A stretch of 64,000 nucleotides of DNA, from NCBI GenBank assembly GCA_964006375.1, contig OZ023269.1, positions 65,738,029 through 65,802,028 of the forward strand. The letters are read 5' to 3'. The position numbers were made by a program, and so were the translations under genes. Below, piece after piece: positions 34,573-47,900 of this stretch (the first letter of the stretch is position 1; each line of letters opens with the position of its first letter). The notes under the pieces are model-generated. The model worked only from the letters and a program-made list of their open reading frames with translations. It had not been told where the DNA came from and did not search any database. The DNA is from Tillus elongatus (taxonomy: Eukaryota > Arthropoda > Insecta > Coleoptera > Cleridae).

Positions 34573-35832
34573 ATGTCTGATAGCGATATTGATAATTTAG
34601 AACATTTGGAATATAGATTAAGAAATATTAGTATTGGCGAAATTGATATTGTAGAACAACCCGATATAAATCATTCTAGAAACAATTTAAATATGGCAAA
34701 TCAATTCCAAGAGTTTTACCTTAAAGCAATCCCCGAATTTAACGGACAACCTGAAAATGTAGGGAACTTCTTAAAAGCTTGTGATCTAGTAATGAACCAA
34801 TTCTATGATGCAGATAATCCAAATTTATATCTTAACCATTTTCTATTAAATTACATTCAAACGAAACTAATTGCACAAGCCAGGTTAATTATTAACACTA
34901 AAATTATAAACACATGGGTAGACTTAAGACGGGCAATTGTTGAGAACTTCACTGACCAGCGTGATGAAATCAGCTTACTAGGCGAATTATTGACACTGAA
35001 ACAGAGACATAACGAGGATGCCTTAGCGTTCAGTAATCGTTGCAGACACATTGAACAATTACTCATCTCTAATTTAATATCTAATGAACGTAACGAGGGA
35101 ATTTTAGTATTAAAACAAAACATGTACAGACAACAGACACTGAAAGCGTTTATCGGTGGGTTAAAAAATCCCCTTGGTATGGTGGTCAGATCCACTCGAC
35201 CAGACAGCATAGAACAAGCTTTAAAATTTATATTTTCTGAGGAAAATTATGAATATAGGGACAGATTATTACAACGGTCAAATTTCAACAATAATAACAA
35301 TAACAGGCACGACAAACAACAAAAACCAGTTTTCCAAAGAAATACCCCAAATTTTAACAATATTCAATTTCAAAAACCTTTTCAACAACAAAATTATCGT
35401 GCACCTTTTAACTATAATTCAAACAGACCCCAAATGTCTCACCCACAATTTCAGGGGAGCCCTTCAAATCAATACTCAATGAGAAGACCGACGTACAACC
35501 CTAATGACAATACTAAAAGATATCCACAGGCTATGGATGTCGGCAGTAACAACACGAGACATACTAATTTCAGCCGACAACATTCCTCACAAAATAGACG
35601 AAACAATTTTCCTTCCAACAATTTTCAAAAAAGACAAAATTTCATACCAGAAGAATTAAACTATAACGAAACGAATAATTCTTTTCCTTTCAACGAATTA
35701 GAACAAAGACAACATTTCTTACAAGAAGAATTAAATTATGACGTAACATATAATGAACAATCACCCTCTGAATTATACGATGCACAGCATCAAAATTTTC
35801 CGATAGCAGGGAGCTCAAAAACAGAACCGTAA
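34573..35832 (+). CDS. Element B gag
   Basis: 419 aa, open. The start MSDSDIDNLEHLEYR is 31 bases after the (TA)n tract and about 40 residues upstream of the start used for element A; the rest aligns well (FKA..FIGGLKNPLGMV). No CCHC knuckles; N/Q-rich C-terminal half. The stop at 35,830 overlaps the pol region, which starts in another frame (IDINNFNTV), as in errantiviruses. Confidence 0.82.
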   Translation: MSDSDIDNLEHLEYRLRNISIGEIDIVEQPDINHSRNNLNMANQFQEFYLKAIPEFNGQPENVGNFLKACDLVMNQFYDADNPNLYLNHFLLNYIQTKLIAQARLIINTKIINTWVDLRRAIVENFTDQRDEISLLGELLTLKQRHNEDALAFSNRCRHIEQLLISNLISNERNEGILVLKQNMYRQQTLKAFIGGLKNPLGMVVRSTRPDSIEQALKFIFSEENYEYRDRLLQRSNFNNNNNNRHDKQQKPVFQRNTPNFNNIQFQKPFQQQNYRAPFNYNSNRPQMSHPQFQGSPSNQYSMRRPTYNPNDNTKRYPQAMDVGSNNTRHTNFSRQHSSQNRRNNFPSNNFQKRQNFIPEELNYNETNNSFPFNELEQRQHFLQEELNYDVTYNEQSPSELYDAQHQNFPIAGSSKTEP

Positions 35833-36696
35833 TAGATATTAATAATTTTAACACAGTATCCCAATTACCCTACGTAATAATAAAAGAACTACCCGGAAAA
35901 ATACTGCTCGACTCCGGTAGTACTAAGAGCCTTTTAAACCCGTCCATAGCATATAACAACTTTTATAATAAGATTTACAATCACCCGTTTTTAATAAAAA
36001 GTGCGCATGGCTACTCCAGTCATAATAATCGAGCTAAAATAATTTTAAACTCACTAACAGACAATGAACAAGAGTTTTGCCTATTTGAATTTAACAAAAA
36101 TTTCATAGCTCTTATTGGAATTGACTTCCTGATAAAGAATCAAGCGAACATTGATTTTAAAAACCAGAGACTCAATTTAAAAAATCGAAGCATTAAGATA
36201 AACTTCCCTTATACAAGGGATCATGAAGACAAAATGGGTAGTAATAGTAGTAGCAATAACAATCGGATAAGTAGGAACATCAAAGCAAATGATGAAATGA
36301 ATCACCTTAACGTAAGTAATACAATAGACAGAAGCATTATTGCACTTGAACTCGACCGAGGAAAGCGTAATCAGCCATTAAACGATGACAATGGAAGGTT
36401 ACAACGAGCAAATGACAAGCGAAATCTTCACCCACAATAAATGTAAACGGGATCAAGTTTCATTAAACACATATGAATATCGTCGAAATAAAAATGTGAG
36501 TGATACGAGGACGATACAAAAAGATATAACGGATCAAATTCAAAATAAAGCGAATAGGATATTAAATAATTCTTACTATCACCAGAACTATAATAATAAT
36601 TATACGGGGAGTGTACAAAAAAATATTACAAATCAAATTAGGATAAATCACTTAAATAACCAGGAGAAAGAAATTTTAATTGATTTATGTACATAA
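35832..36696 (+). pseudogene. Element B pol: protease and linker, frameshifted
   Basis: The protease active site is ILLDSGSTKSLLNP, followed by ALIGIDFLIKN. The frame shifts between 36,385 and 36,440, within the non-conserved linker, and a TAA at 36,694-36,696 then replaces a codon just before FQDIF, which is conserved in element A. Confidence 0.82.
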
Positions 36697-38802
36697 TTTC
36701 AAGATATTTTCGCAAAAGAAAATGAACCACTGACGCATACAAACGTCATTAAACAAAAAATTAAACTAAAAGACGATATACCAATAAACGCCAAACTATA
36801 TAGATACCCATATATTCACAAACCAGAGGTAGACAAACAAATTAACGAAATGCTAAATCAAAGGATAATTAGGAACAGTCATAGCGCTTATAATAGTCCA
36901 ATATGGGTGATCCCAAAAAAAGCAGATGCCAGCGGCAAACAAAAATGGCGGATCGTTGTGGATTACCGCAAGTTAAATGAGAAGACTATACCTGATAGAC
37001 ACCCTATACCAAAAATCGAAGAGATACTGGATAAACTCGGGCGTGCACAATATTTTTCGACCATAGACTTAATTTTGGGCTACCACCAGATTGAAATGGA
37101 CCCAAATGACATTGAAAAAACGGCGTTTAGCACTGATACAGGCCATTATGAGTACCTCAGGATACCGTTCGGGCTTTCAGGGGCGCCTGCTACATTTACC
37201 CGACTGATGCAACACGTTTTAAACGGTTTAATAGGAAAAACATGCTTAGTATACATGGATGACGTGATAGTGTTCTCGACATCATTACAAGAACATATCG
37301 AAAAATTAAGATTAGTATTCGAACGATTTAGACAAAGTAATCTGAAAATACAGCTAGACAAAAGCGACTTTCTGCAAAAAGAAGCGGAATTCCTCGGGCA
37401 TATAGTGACGCCAGAAGGCATCAAGCCTAATCCAAAGAAACTAGACGCCATCCGAAAATTCCCAATACCCAAGACACCAAAAGAAATTAAATCCTTCCTA
37501 GGACTTATAGGCTACTACAGGAAATTTATAGAAAACTTTGCGCATGTCACAAAACCACTAACTAAATGTTTAAAGAAAAACGTAACAATCGACATTAACG
37601 ACGGAGAATACATAAATGCCTTTAATACATGTAAAGACATATTGATGAATTCACCAGTATTAATACCTCCAGATTTTTCAAAGGAGTTCATTTTAACAAC
37701 AGATGCATCAAACGTGGCAATCGCAGGGATTTTAAGCCAAGGAGATCCGAAATCAGACCAACCAATAGCTTACGCAAGCCGAACGTTAAATGAAACAGAA
37801 TCTAGATACAGCACAATAGAAAAGGAACTACTGGCCATAGTATGGGCCACAAACTACTTTAGACCCTATCTATACGGCAGGAAATTCACAATATATACAG
37901 ACCATAAACCATTAAAATGGCTATTTTCCCTGAAACAACCCAACTCAAAATTATTAAGGTGGAGACTCAAACTAGAAGAGTACGATTTCAAAATAGAATA
38001 TAAAAAAGGTAAATTAAATAATGCAGCGGACGCACTTTCGAGAGTAGAGATAAACCCCTTAGACGTAGATAACCAATCAATGATAAACAATGTAGACGAA
38101 AATGACGAAGTTATAACCATAAGCGACGGAGAAACAAGAAATTCCAACGCAGATTCTTATTCCGCGCCGGGCATGCCAATCTTAGAAGAAGAAATAATCT
38201 ACAGTAAAACAAACCAGATATTCTTTAAAAATGCTGATACCCCGGAGATTTTATCACTCAGAAAGGACAAAAGGAATTTTATTCACGCCACATTCAATTT
38301 AAACGAGCCAAATCAAATAGAACAATTTATCAAAGAATATTGCCTACCACAGAGAAAATATTACTGTCTATTTGTAAATGAACGAGATTATGAAATGGTA
38401 AGTTCGGCAATTAATCAAAAATTTAATAACGTAGACTCACCTAAATTTTATAGATGTTTAGAAACTAGAGAAGAAATAAATAGCGAAGAAGAACTCCAAG
38501 AGAAAATAGTTCTATTTCACGAGGGAAAAAGTAATCATCGAGGCGCTGATGAGACCTATTTACGAATGAAACGCAAATACTATTTTCCGAATTTAAAGCG
38601 AAAAATAGAAGAGTTTATAAAAAGTTGCGAGTTATGTAAAACATGTAAATACAACAGAAATCCGGCGCAAATTTCACTAGAACACACACCCACACCATCT
38701 AGGCCTTTAGAAATCTTACACCTAGACACTTTCCAATTTGAAACGTCTCAATTTCTAACAGTATTCGACCCTTTAGTAAATTCGGGCAAGCATTTCCGAT
38801 AA
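36697..38802 (+). pseudogene. Element B pol: RT, RNase H and integrase N-terminal part
   Basis: RT with WRIVVDYRKLNEKT, FSTIDLILGYHQIEM, GLSGAPATF and the intact YMDD catalytic motif near 37,250. RNase H with LTTDASNVAIAG, YTDHKPLKWLF, AADALSRVE. The integrase zinc region is HEGKSNHRG plus CELCKTC, and the first core D is in LHLDTFQ. The frame is lost at about 38,780-38,795, where one base is missing relative to element A. Confidence 0.88.
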
Positions 38803-39512
38803 AAAGTAAAAATGCAACAGAAATCTCCAAGAACTTAATTAAATACTTTTCCCAATACGGAAGCTGTAAAACAATAATTTCGGACGCAGGGACTGAATTC
38901 TCAAATATATTAATAAAAGAGCTATTAAAAGCTTACCAAATTAAATTACATGTGACAACACCGCAAAATCCTTTGTCAAACGGACCGATAGAAAGATTTC
39001 ACAGTACAATAATTGAGCACTATAGATTATTTAAAACAAAATTTAAAGAAATGAAACCAATTGACTTAATGCCTTATTGTATTTTCGCATATAACTCCTC
39101 CATACACTCGCAAACCTTAAAACCACCTTTTGAGCTAATATTCGGATACACACCTGAATTATTTAATTATGACCCAGAAGTAATTATCACCCAAGAATAT
39201 AACACGAAACATAAAGACTTAATGAAAATTATATACGAAGTCATTCAAGACCTAATCGAAAACTCAAAATACAAAACGTTACAACGGACGAATAAAAATA
39301 CTAACCAACCTTTTAAAGAAGGAGACATAGTATACAAAAAGATCCCTTCAGGATTTCACAAAAAACACAAAAACCCTTTTACTGGACCTTATTCAATAAT
39401 TTCCCTGATTGAACAGAATAAAGCCATAATACTAAATCACAGAACTGACGAACAGACAATCACCCATTTACGCAATCTTCGCCTTGCAGGTTCAGTCTCT
39501 TCACCAGAGTAA
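38785..39512 (+). pseudogene. Element B pol: integrase C-terminal part
   Basis: After the frameshift the integrase continues in another frame, with the second catalytic D in IISDAGTEF and the E in NGPIERFHS, then the C-terminal domain ending near 39,512. The open part that begins with Met is 38,952-39,512. Confidence 0.85.
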
Positions 39513-39513
39513 A

Positions 39514-41169
39514 CCCACAATTAGAAGACCTAACAGACAATCCAGGCATACTGCGACGCAAACTGGGACAAGCCTTTTCAGAAAACGATAAATGGAGAAT
39601 GATTCATATACATGACCTAAGACAACTATACGACGACTTTAATAAACTAAAAACTTACTTTGACAACATAATAAGCGTAATGAATGCAGAATACAAGTTA
39701 GAATACAAAAATTTTATTTTAACAATCAATTTCACCATCAGCAATATTGATGACACATTTTATCGAATATTTCCAAGAACGATTAGGAACAAAAGAGGTA
39801 TAATAAACGGACTAGGATCGATATTCAAATCAATAACTGGGAACTTAGATGCAGATGACGGCGACAGAATATATAAAGCTCTTGAAATTTTGAGGAAAGA
39901 TCAAAATCAAGTACATCAACTTTTTAGTTAACAGACATCCCTAATGATAGATGCTATAACAGACAGAGTTCAATAAAACAATAGACAACCTGAACCATAA
40001 CCAAGAAGCCATAGTAGCGAGAATAAACGATTTGGAATATACAATAGATAGTCTAAAAAGCGACCAACTAACAAATTTTCATAGAGTAAAACATTTGGAA
40101 TTACTCACTCAAATCAGTTATTTGTTAAATAATGTACTAAACATGATATTAACAACAGAAAATGCAATTACTTTTTCAAAATTGAACACGTATCATACGT
40201 CAATACTGAAACCGAAATTTATATCAAAAGAATTAGAAAATATTGAAAACCACATCTCAAAATCAAGATTAATAACAAAATCCGACATTTCACTTTATGA
40301 AAAAATATTTAACATAAAAACCGTTCAAATTGATTTTAAAATTATATTCCAAATAGATATACCCTTAGTAGACAAATCAGATTATATTTATTATCAATTG
40401 TATGCATTACCAGTCCCTAAAAATCCGTATACCTTCAGAATGATTGTCCCTAGAACCAAGTACCTAATCCTTAGCAGCAAACACTACGCTTACAGAAACG
40501 AAAAGTGTAGGAATCTAAAAGACCAAACATACTTTTGTGAAAATGACAACCCGACAGCACTTAACGAAAACAACCCATGCGAAATTAAACTGATCAACTT
40601 CCAGAAACCGATAAACAATTGCAAGCAAGAACTTGTCAAAATAACAAAAACAACAGTCTCTAAATATGGCAATACCCAATACATAATAGTGGCACCCGAA
40701 GAAACGAAAATCAAACTTAGCTGCGAAGAAAATGAAGAAACCAAAATAATCAGAGGAACAAAACTGGCGACTGAAACCCAAATGCCAACTTATCATCAAT
40801 AACAAAAAATTTAGTTCAGTACAAATGGCATCGGAAACACAACAATCGTTCAATCTCCCAAACATCGAATTGGTAACAAATAAAGCACCCATATTCCCAG
40901 ACAAATTACCAGAACTAAAATTAGAAAATGTCCAACTGCACGACTTGAACAATATCAAATCCCAGTTACAATCCATCAATGGCAAAATTCCAGGAACCAT
41001 CGATTTGCCCATATACCACCCTAGTGTATGGACAATTATACTATACCTTGTGATAATAATAGCAATAATCACAATAACTTCAAGATACTTCTGGCAGAAA
41101 TCAAAAACGAAAACTGCTGACTCCAAACCAATTACTGGATTCCCGATGACTATTCGGAACGAACCATAG
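39514..41169 (+). pseudogene. Element B env (F-type envelope protein), broken
   Basis: Three frames hold pieces of one envelope-like protein. Piece 39,599-39,931 carries the furin-like RNKR followed by GIINGLGSIFKSITG. Piece 40,032-40,802 carries the outer cysteine region. Piece 40,825-41,169 carries the membrane segment (WTIILYLVIIIAIITITS) and tail. A stop at 39,929-39,931, frame changes near 39,960-40,030 and a further break near 40,800 make it inactive. It aligns with the element A env. Confidence 0.83.
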
Positions 41170-41193
41170 GCTTCGTTCTCTAAAGGATGGAGG

Positions 41194-41598
41194 AGATAAC
41201 AATAGCCAACTCATACAATGTATATAAGAAGTACAGATCCCGATTCAACACCCAAGGTCGCTGACGAATGGGTTAATTAAAAGCAGCACAATTAGAAGAA
41301 TATACTATTCATAGATGGGTAAACAACTAGACCTTCAAATCAGCAACCAGCCACCTGCTAGGATCACCTTCAAGAATGCAACTTAGGTGGAAACCGCCTC
41401 TCGGTCCACGCCCCACCAGAGACTATATATGGAAGTTACCAGACCACGGACGGACATTCCTACATTGTTATTGCTTGAGTCTCTTTTAACTTGTCATAAT
41501 TTATATTTACCATTTTTATTATTATTCATAAGTATTTTATGTAACTATAATCAATAAATTCTTTTAAAAAGTCAAGTGTGTTAACAAGAAAGTTAACT
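41194..41598 (+). repeat. Element B 3' LTR
   Basis: 405 bp, matching 33,903-34,307. A polypurine stretch AAAGGATGGAGG precedes it at 41,182-41,193. Confidence 0.9.
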
Positions 41599-41602
41599 GG
41601 CG

Positions 41603-42587
41603 TTTTATTCTGTAGATTTAGTTTTTCTAAAAGGTTACATCTATTGTTTATAATGAATAAAAGGTCATCCAATTTGTAAGTTTTATTGGCGATTTTATAA
41701 TTTTCCCATTCTCTGCGAGTCGCGCCATCTACCTTTGTATACAAAAGATAAATATTTAACGTATCCCAATAGGTTGTAGGTTCTCCAAGAGCTTGAAGAG
41801 CTCTAAGGTTCATTTTTGTTTCATTTATCAAATTTCTTAGACTGCTGTGAGATTCCCTGCTAACAGGCGTCAAATTAAACAAATTACTGACATGCTTGTG
41901 AATTATTACGTCTTTATTCTCGAACTGTTCTACGAGTATATCCCATGCGATTTTATAGTTCGAGTTCGTTACTTCTACATTAGCTATTGCTTGTAAAGCT
42001 TGACCACTCAGGCAGGATTTTAAATATAAAAATTTTTGTACATCTTGTAGGTTACTGTTCGAACCTACAAGAGACACGAAATTGTCTTTAAAACTCAATC
42101 ATTCTTGAAACTCCCCTGAAAAGGCTTTCAACGAAATAGTAGGCAATCTAACGGTTTCGACTGGTGTAGTAACAATAGGTATTGCATTAGAATTATTAGT
42201 TTGGAAATTGTTCGACGATGTGTGCTGCGTGGCTGCATTGGTGTCGACGGTTGCGTTAATCGCTAAATTTCCCGACGATAAAGGAACCAATTGAAAATTT
42301 GTCAACATTCTCTTCGCGCGAGCACATGCAGTATAAAATTCCGTTTCAAATGATTCGATTTCCGATTCTGAAATATCATCGCCGTCGTTTATTAAATCGA
42401 TTTAATGCTGAATATCTTGAAATTGACTTAGCAATGTTTCGCAATCAGATAATCTACGTTTTAATACTTCAACACCTTGACTTTCAGTAAATTTATCTAG
42501 AAATGTGTTAAATCGCGTTAGTGTTCCCCGTAATAAACCTCTTTTCTTAATCAATGCACGTAATTCTACTGCCGTTTCGTCTGCCAT
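41603..42587 (-). pseudogene. BEL gag N-terminal part, cut by element B
   Basis: The start is the ATG at 42,587 (MADETAVELRALIKKRG), typical of BEL gag. The frame continues through LKAFSGEFQE and SFKDNFVSLVG, then a region ending NLQNKTP at the element B insertion. Two stops interrupt it: TAA at 42,402-42,404 and TGA at 42,099-42,101, the second replacing the usual Trp of the FxEW motif. It would form the BEL particle. Confidence 0.87.
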
Positions 42588-42929
42588 GATTGCAAGATAT
42601 GTTAAATTTAACAAACGGTTTTTCTTAGTGTTAAATTTTGAAAATAATATGAGAAACTCAAACAATGCAGTACAGATAAAATTTCGCCAAAATAAGCGCT
42701 AGATAAAATAAAACAAAGAGATATAATGGGGTAATGGGAATGTGACTCACCAGAGAACAACGTGGTCGTCCACGTGCTTCTTTCTTCTTTCTTGTAACGA
42801 ATTTGATTGCTGCTTGTTTATTGCTTCGTATTGACGAATACACTTCGATCGCGTAACTACAGAATCCACTAGACTTTATACAAACACGTGTTTTAACCAA
42901 GTAATTGTGCGGCTCGAAGGACCAAAAAA
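42588..42929 (-). promoter_or_regulatory. BEL 5' leader with primer binding site
   Basis: Between the 5' LTR and gag. A primer-binding sequence, TGGTCCTTCGAGCCGC, lies at 42,909-42,924 on the minus strand, a few bases from the LTR end, as in other BEL elements. The rest of the leader is noncoding. Confidence 0.75.
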
Positions 42930-43297
42930 TGGAGGTTACGGCGTTGGTGCCGTCGAATTGACTTTCTTGGCTGGTTCTCGATCGATTTAGTGGACTGTAT
43001 CGAATTAAAGCAATGTAGATTTCTGTAGAATATGTATTAACTATTTACACTAATTACAATAACTTATAACTAAAGAATAAATAAATATACAAGACGGAGC
43101 GGCGTGCTGAACGAAGCACTCGAATGGGTGTTTTTAAAACGAATAGAACGATTAACGGTCTTCATTCGCCTTCCTTCTTCATCGCGGTCATCGGGCTTGC
43201 TCACAATCAATGTCCAAGACAGCTTGACATCTGAGCTGTCAACGGTGGCGCACTGCGTGATTTAAAAACTCGCGGGAAATGTTTATAATATTAACCA
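42930..43297 (-). repeat. BEL 5' LTR
   Basis: 368 bp, partner of 21,564-21,931, followed by the target duplication CTTAG and the resumed dispersed repeat. Confidence 0.9.
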
Positions 43298-43302
43298 CTT
43301 AG

Positions 43303-44169
<867 letters not shown>

Positions 44170-44910
44170 TTCTTTCTCATAAGAGATATACCAGCCCTAG
44201 ACCCATCACAATAAACAACCAAGTTATTCAAAGTAATGATCCCTTTTCACTTGTTGGCATTTCTGTGGATCGAAATCTCAATTGGCACCAACATGTCACA
44301 TCAATTGCAGAAGCGGCTGCTAAGAAATTAGGTTTCCTCTTCCGGGCTCGCAAATACTTTTCACCAGCTAATCTCTATACCTTATATACTTCACAAATAA
44401 GACCAAACCTCGAATACTGCTCCCACATCTGGGGTGCTGCTGCCGCTTCTACACTCGCTATCCTGGACTTCATTTAGAAGAGAGCTATACGTCTCATCGG
44501 TGACCCTAGCCTCACCCAAAGGCTGCATCTCTTGCCCACCGACGTGTCGTTGGTGACCTCTCTCTCTCTCTTTTATAGATATCTGCACGGGCTCTGCTCA
44601 GATGAGCTTTCTTCCATAGTTCCTCCACCTGCTGCCCCCAACAGATCTACCAGGGGAACAGAGCGAATGCACCCTTTTACTGTCAAGGTCACCAGGCATA
44701 GAACATCTTATTATGCCCGCTCTTTTGTTCCGAGGACTTCCAAGTTGTGGAATTCCTTGCCGGCACATGTTTTCCTTCTCCCCCGAACCTCCAAACCTTC
44801 AAGTCCAGAATTAACAAGTTGCCTCTTTCCTCCTTGTCGACACCCACGGTACGATAGTATTTAGGCTGTAAGCCTCGTCGCGTGTTGTTGAAATTAAAAA
44901 AAATGTAGAT
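44170..44910 (+). mobile_element. LINE remnant: C-terminal part of reverse transcriptase
   Basis: Continuous coding frame from about 44,180 to 44,864 with DRNLNWHQHV, AKKLGFLFRARKYF, SQIRPNLEYCSHIWG, KRAIRLIGDPSLTQRL, SLFYRYLHGLCSDEL and PRTSKLWNSLPAHVF. This is the region after the RT active site in insect LINEs of the Jockey superfamily or a neighbouring clade. One in-frame TAG at 44,476 lies exactly where related proteins have Gln. A short A-rich stretch ends it. 5' truncated. A relative is at 54,550. Confidence 0.8.
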
Positions 44911-47900
44911 TAGCTGTAACATTGCGAGGACGTCAAATTGGTAAAGTTATTTTGATCGGATATGTTTCAAAAGTGAAGTAATCTTTCGACATTACAATTC
45001 TGTTCTGTTATTATTTATTTTCGATTTGTTGGCAAGATAAATTTCCACATTTTAAAGGTCACTTTTTTATAATGCCTTGTTTTTCTAATGAAGAAGCTTA
45101 TGATGTATACTAGGTGTGTATTTTGAAAGCCTTGAAAATGCAGTCATTGCTGAAAGGGAATATGCGTTACCATATCCTGGAAGACCGGAGTCATTTAAGA
45201 AAAGTTCTTAAAAGATTGGCAAGACGACTACGGGAAACCATAATAATAAAAAAAATGGGTTGGGCAGGGTAATTAAAAAATGCGACTACATTTCCCAAAA
45301 AATTTTCTGTTTTCTTCTGGAGAATTTTTGTACTTTCAAAAATAGCCAAGATATTTTAAGCAAATTCGGTGCGCGAGATGCTAATATATAGCGTATACTA
45401 CATATCAAAATTTAGGTCTCTAACATTGATGAAAAAAATATTAAGCATAAAAAAGGATTGTGTCCTACCGAAAACAGTATATGTTAGTAACAAAATGTAT
45501 TGCATATTACAGACAAAGATTAAGTTTTTTGTGCAGAAAGGTCAAAAAGTACAAAAAAAAGCTTTCAAAATGTTATGATTTTTCTTTTAGAAACGTCAAA
45601 CTTGGGATTTTTTTTAAATAAAATATTCTAAAACGAAGGCGGCTTTGGACAATAAACATTGCACACAGTGTGCTCAATAGGGGCTTACATTTTGTTTCAA
45701 TAGCTTTTTTTTTCATTTGACTAAAATATTTGCTGAAAATTTATTTAAGATAAATAGACCTTTAATGTGATTTTATGGCAGCCGTTTAAATTATAGAGTT
45801 TGCTTGTAATTTAAATGGGTGATATTTTTTATTTAACAAATAAATAATCTTAGAACAATTCCCCTGTTTAATCAATAAATAGATAAACGGACAAACTGTA
45901 TACAACTGGTATTAATAGTTCGGATTCAGCAAGTGCCTTTTGATAGCGCAGTTTCATCAACATTTTTAAAATTTTAATAAACAAATTTTCTCTCAAACAA
46001 TAGGATCCAACTTTGGTATGCAACAAAAACTTTTTAAAGGCAACATGTGTACGGAATCATATCAAAACAACTCTATTGTTTTCGGAGAATTTTTTTGCAT
46101 CTCACGGATGTTTCATAATATTAGAAAGATTTTTATCACATTTGCTACTATAATTTATAAGAATAGATAATAATATAGTGTATTTATACCTACCTTTTTT
46201 TCTAGACACATTTCTTAGAACATTTTAAAAAATATATTAAGAAAAAAGTTTTAAATAGAATACCTGTTTTGTATGAGATTTTTTAAATTTTTTATATAGT
46301 TGCATTTGAATTGATATAAGGATAATATCTACATAACTTCAACTGTTTTCGCGATATTTGAGCTTTTCTGATATTAACGTATCCAAAAATGAAAAAAAAA
46401 ATGCATAGAATAATAATTAAGTTTACATTTCATAGTTGAAATGCTTGTTTTATAGATACCTACAACAGTAGTTTTATTATTAATCTAAAGTGTGACAATA
46501 TTCTGCTGTCCAATTCATAAGTATAATAATTGATTACTACTACGCTAATTGAACAGATACACTCGCAACATCCAAACAAGATAAAAATAAAACGGCCCTT
46601 TTTAGGACGACTCTGTAGGAAAAGACTCACAACCATTTTTTAATGTATGGTGTTTTTTAAGGTATGCTATTTCCACGACTATGCCCAGTGTGTAGTTTTA
46701 CCTCACCAACTTGGAAATTTTGCCGAACCAGCTGTTTCTTTTTTTTGTAAGCATGGTACAGAACGTGGCAAACACGAGACCGACGGCTTTACTAGGCTAC
46801 ATTTGAAGAGCGGGAGGTGCACGCATTTAATTTATTGTGAAAAAATGTTATGGCCCTAGTAGTTGACGGTTTTCAGTATGTAATTGATCCGACAAATATT
46901 AATAATAATTTTGAAAAAATGGTCAACGACCTAAGGTAAGATCTAAACTTGAAACCTTTGCTCAGAAAGCTACCGTTCCATCTGCTGAGCTAGGAATCTA
47001 CATATCTACCAGGAGCTGTTTTTATATAAGAAATATTTTAGAATTTTTTAGACATGATGATAATGAAACTGCCTTATTGTACATTTGTACGTCTTTCATA
47101 TTTCAAAATTACGTAAAAATTAAATAATTATGTTTTTTTCTTAATAGAAGCGTGCATCTAATTTGGTTACCAGTATAACCTATATAGAAGAAACAATGTA
47201 CCGTGTTTAATCAAAATAACTCTATTGTTTGAAAAAGCCAAAAGCAACGAACTTAAAATGCTCCTGAAAGAACTGGTATGATTTGGCTGACCAACGAACC
47301 TCTTTAAGCTATTTACCCACCTGTCAAGATATATTATTCACAAAAAACTTTTCGATGAAACTTCCAAAAAAAATTGGATGATTTGCATATAATTTTTCTC
47401 ACGAACATCCGAATTTTTTTTTACAATAACTCATTAAGCATTTATTATTATTTACAAAAAACTTACAAAAAAAAATATTTCTACGGGAACGCAAAAAAAT
47501 TTCTGGGAAAGTGACTAAATATTTTTTACACAAAATTTTGCTAAAAGAATATATAAAATTCAAATGATATATCTAAACTGTAATTAATATCAAAAATTAA
47601 ATAATTTTTTTCCACGAAAATCCATTACAACCTATATTTTCGACGAATTTGGTTAAAAAATCAAAACTTCGTTGAATAATTTGTCACACAAAAATTCGCA
47701 ACAAACGTTTCTCCAAAGAAAATTCATGAATATTATTTTTAAGAAAATTCGCTATCAAATGAACATTTTGTACAAGAAAATTCGCTTATAAAAATTAAAA
47801 TAATTTAAAAATATTCAGAATCTGATCTAAATACAGAAGTATATACTTTTGATGTGGCTTCAAAGAGAACATTCTTTTGCTAGGCGATGCTGTAAATATT

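Larger units (their letters stand above)
33903..41598 (+). mobile_element. Errantivirus-like element B (LTR, gag-pol-env) inserted in BEL
   Basis: Two 405-bp LTRs (33,903-34,307 and 41,194-41,598), starting AGATAACAATAG and ending GTTAACT, flanked by GGCG (33,899-33,902 and 41,599-41,602). About six LTR differences (1.5%). It lies opposite to element A and to BEL. Its proteins resemble those of A closely, but the LTRs do not match, so A and B are related families. Pol and env carry several breaks. Confidence 0.9.
21564..43297 (-). mobile_element. BEL/Pao LTR retrotransposon with two nested elements
   Basis: Two 368-bp LTRs (21,564-21,931 and 42,930-43,297) start TGG and end CCA on the minus strand and are flanked by the 5-bp duplication CTTAG (21,559-21,563 and 43,298-43,302). 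PBS, gag, protease, RT, RNase H and integrase occur in BEL order. Hand comparison finds about eight LTR differences (about 2%). Removing the two inserts, the BEL part is about 6.5 kb. At least five stops or frameshifts make it inactive. Confidence 0.9.

Noticed and set aside
25866..41598. Elements A and B as one rearranged retroelement
   Set aside because: Their LTRs differ in length and sequence, and each pair has its own target duplication.
46647..46859. 70-aa frame with cysteines and histidines, followed by a possible splice donor
   Set aside because: Too short and without a clear zinc-finger pattern; no supporting exon found.
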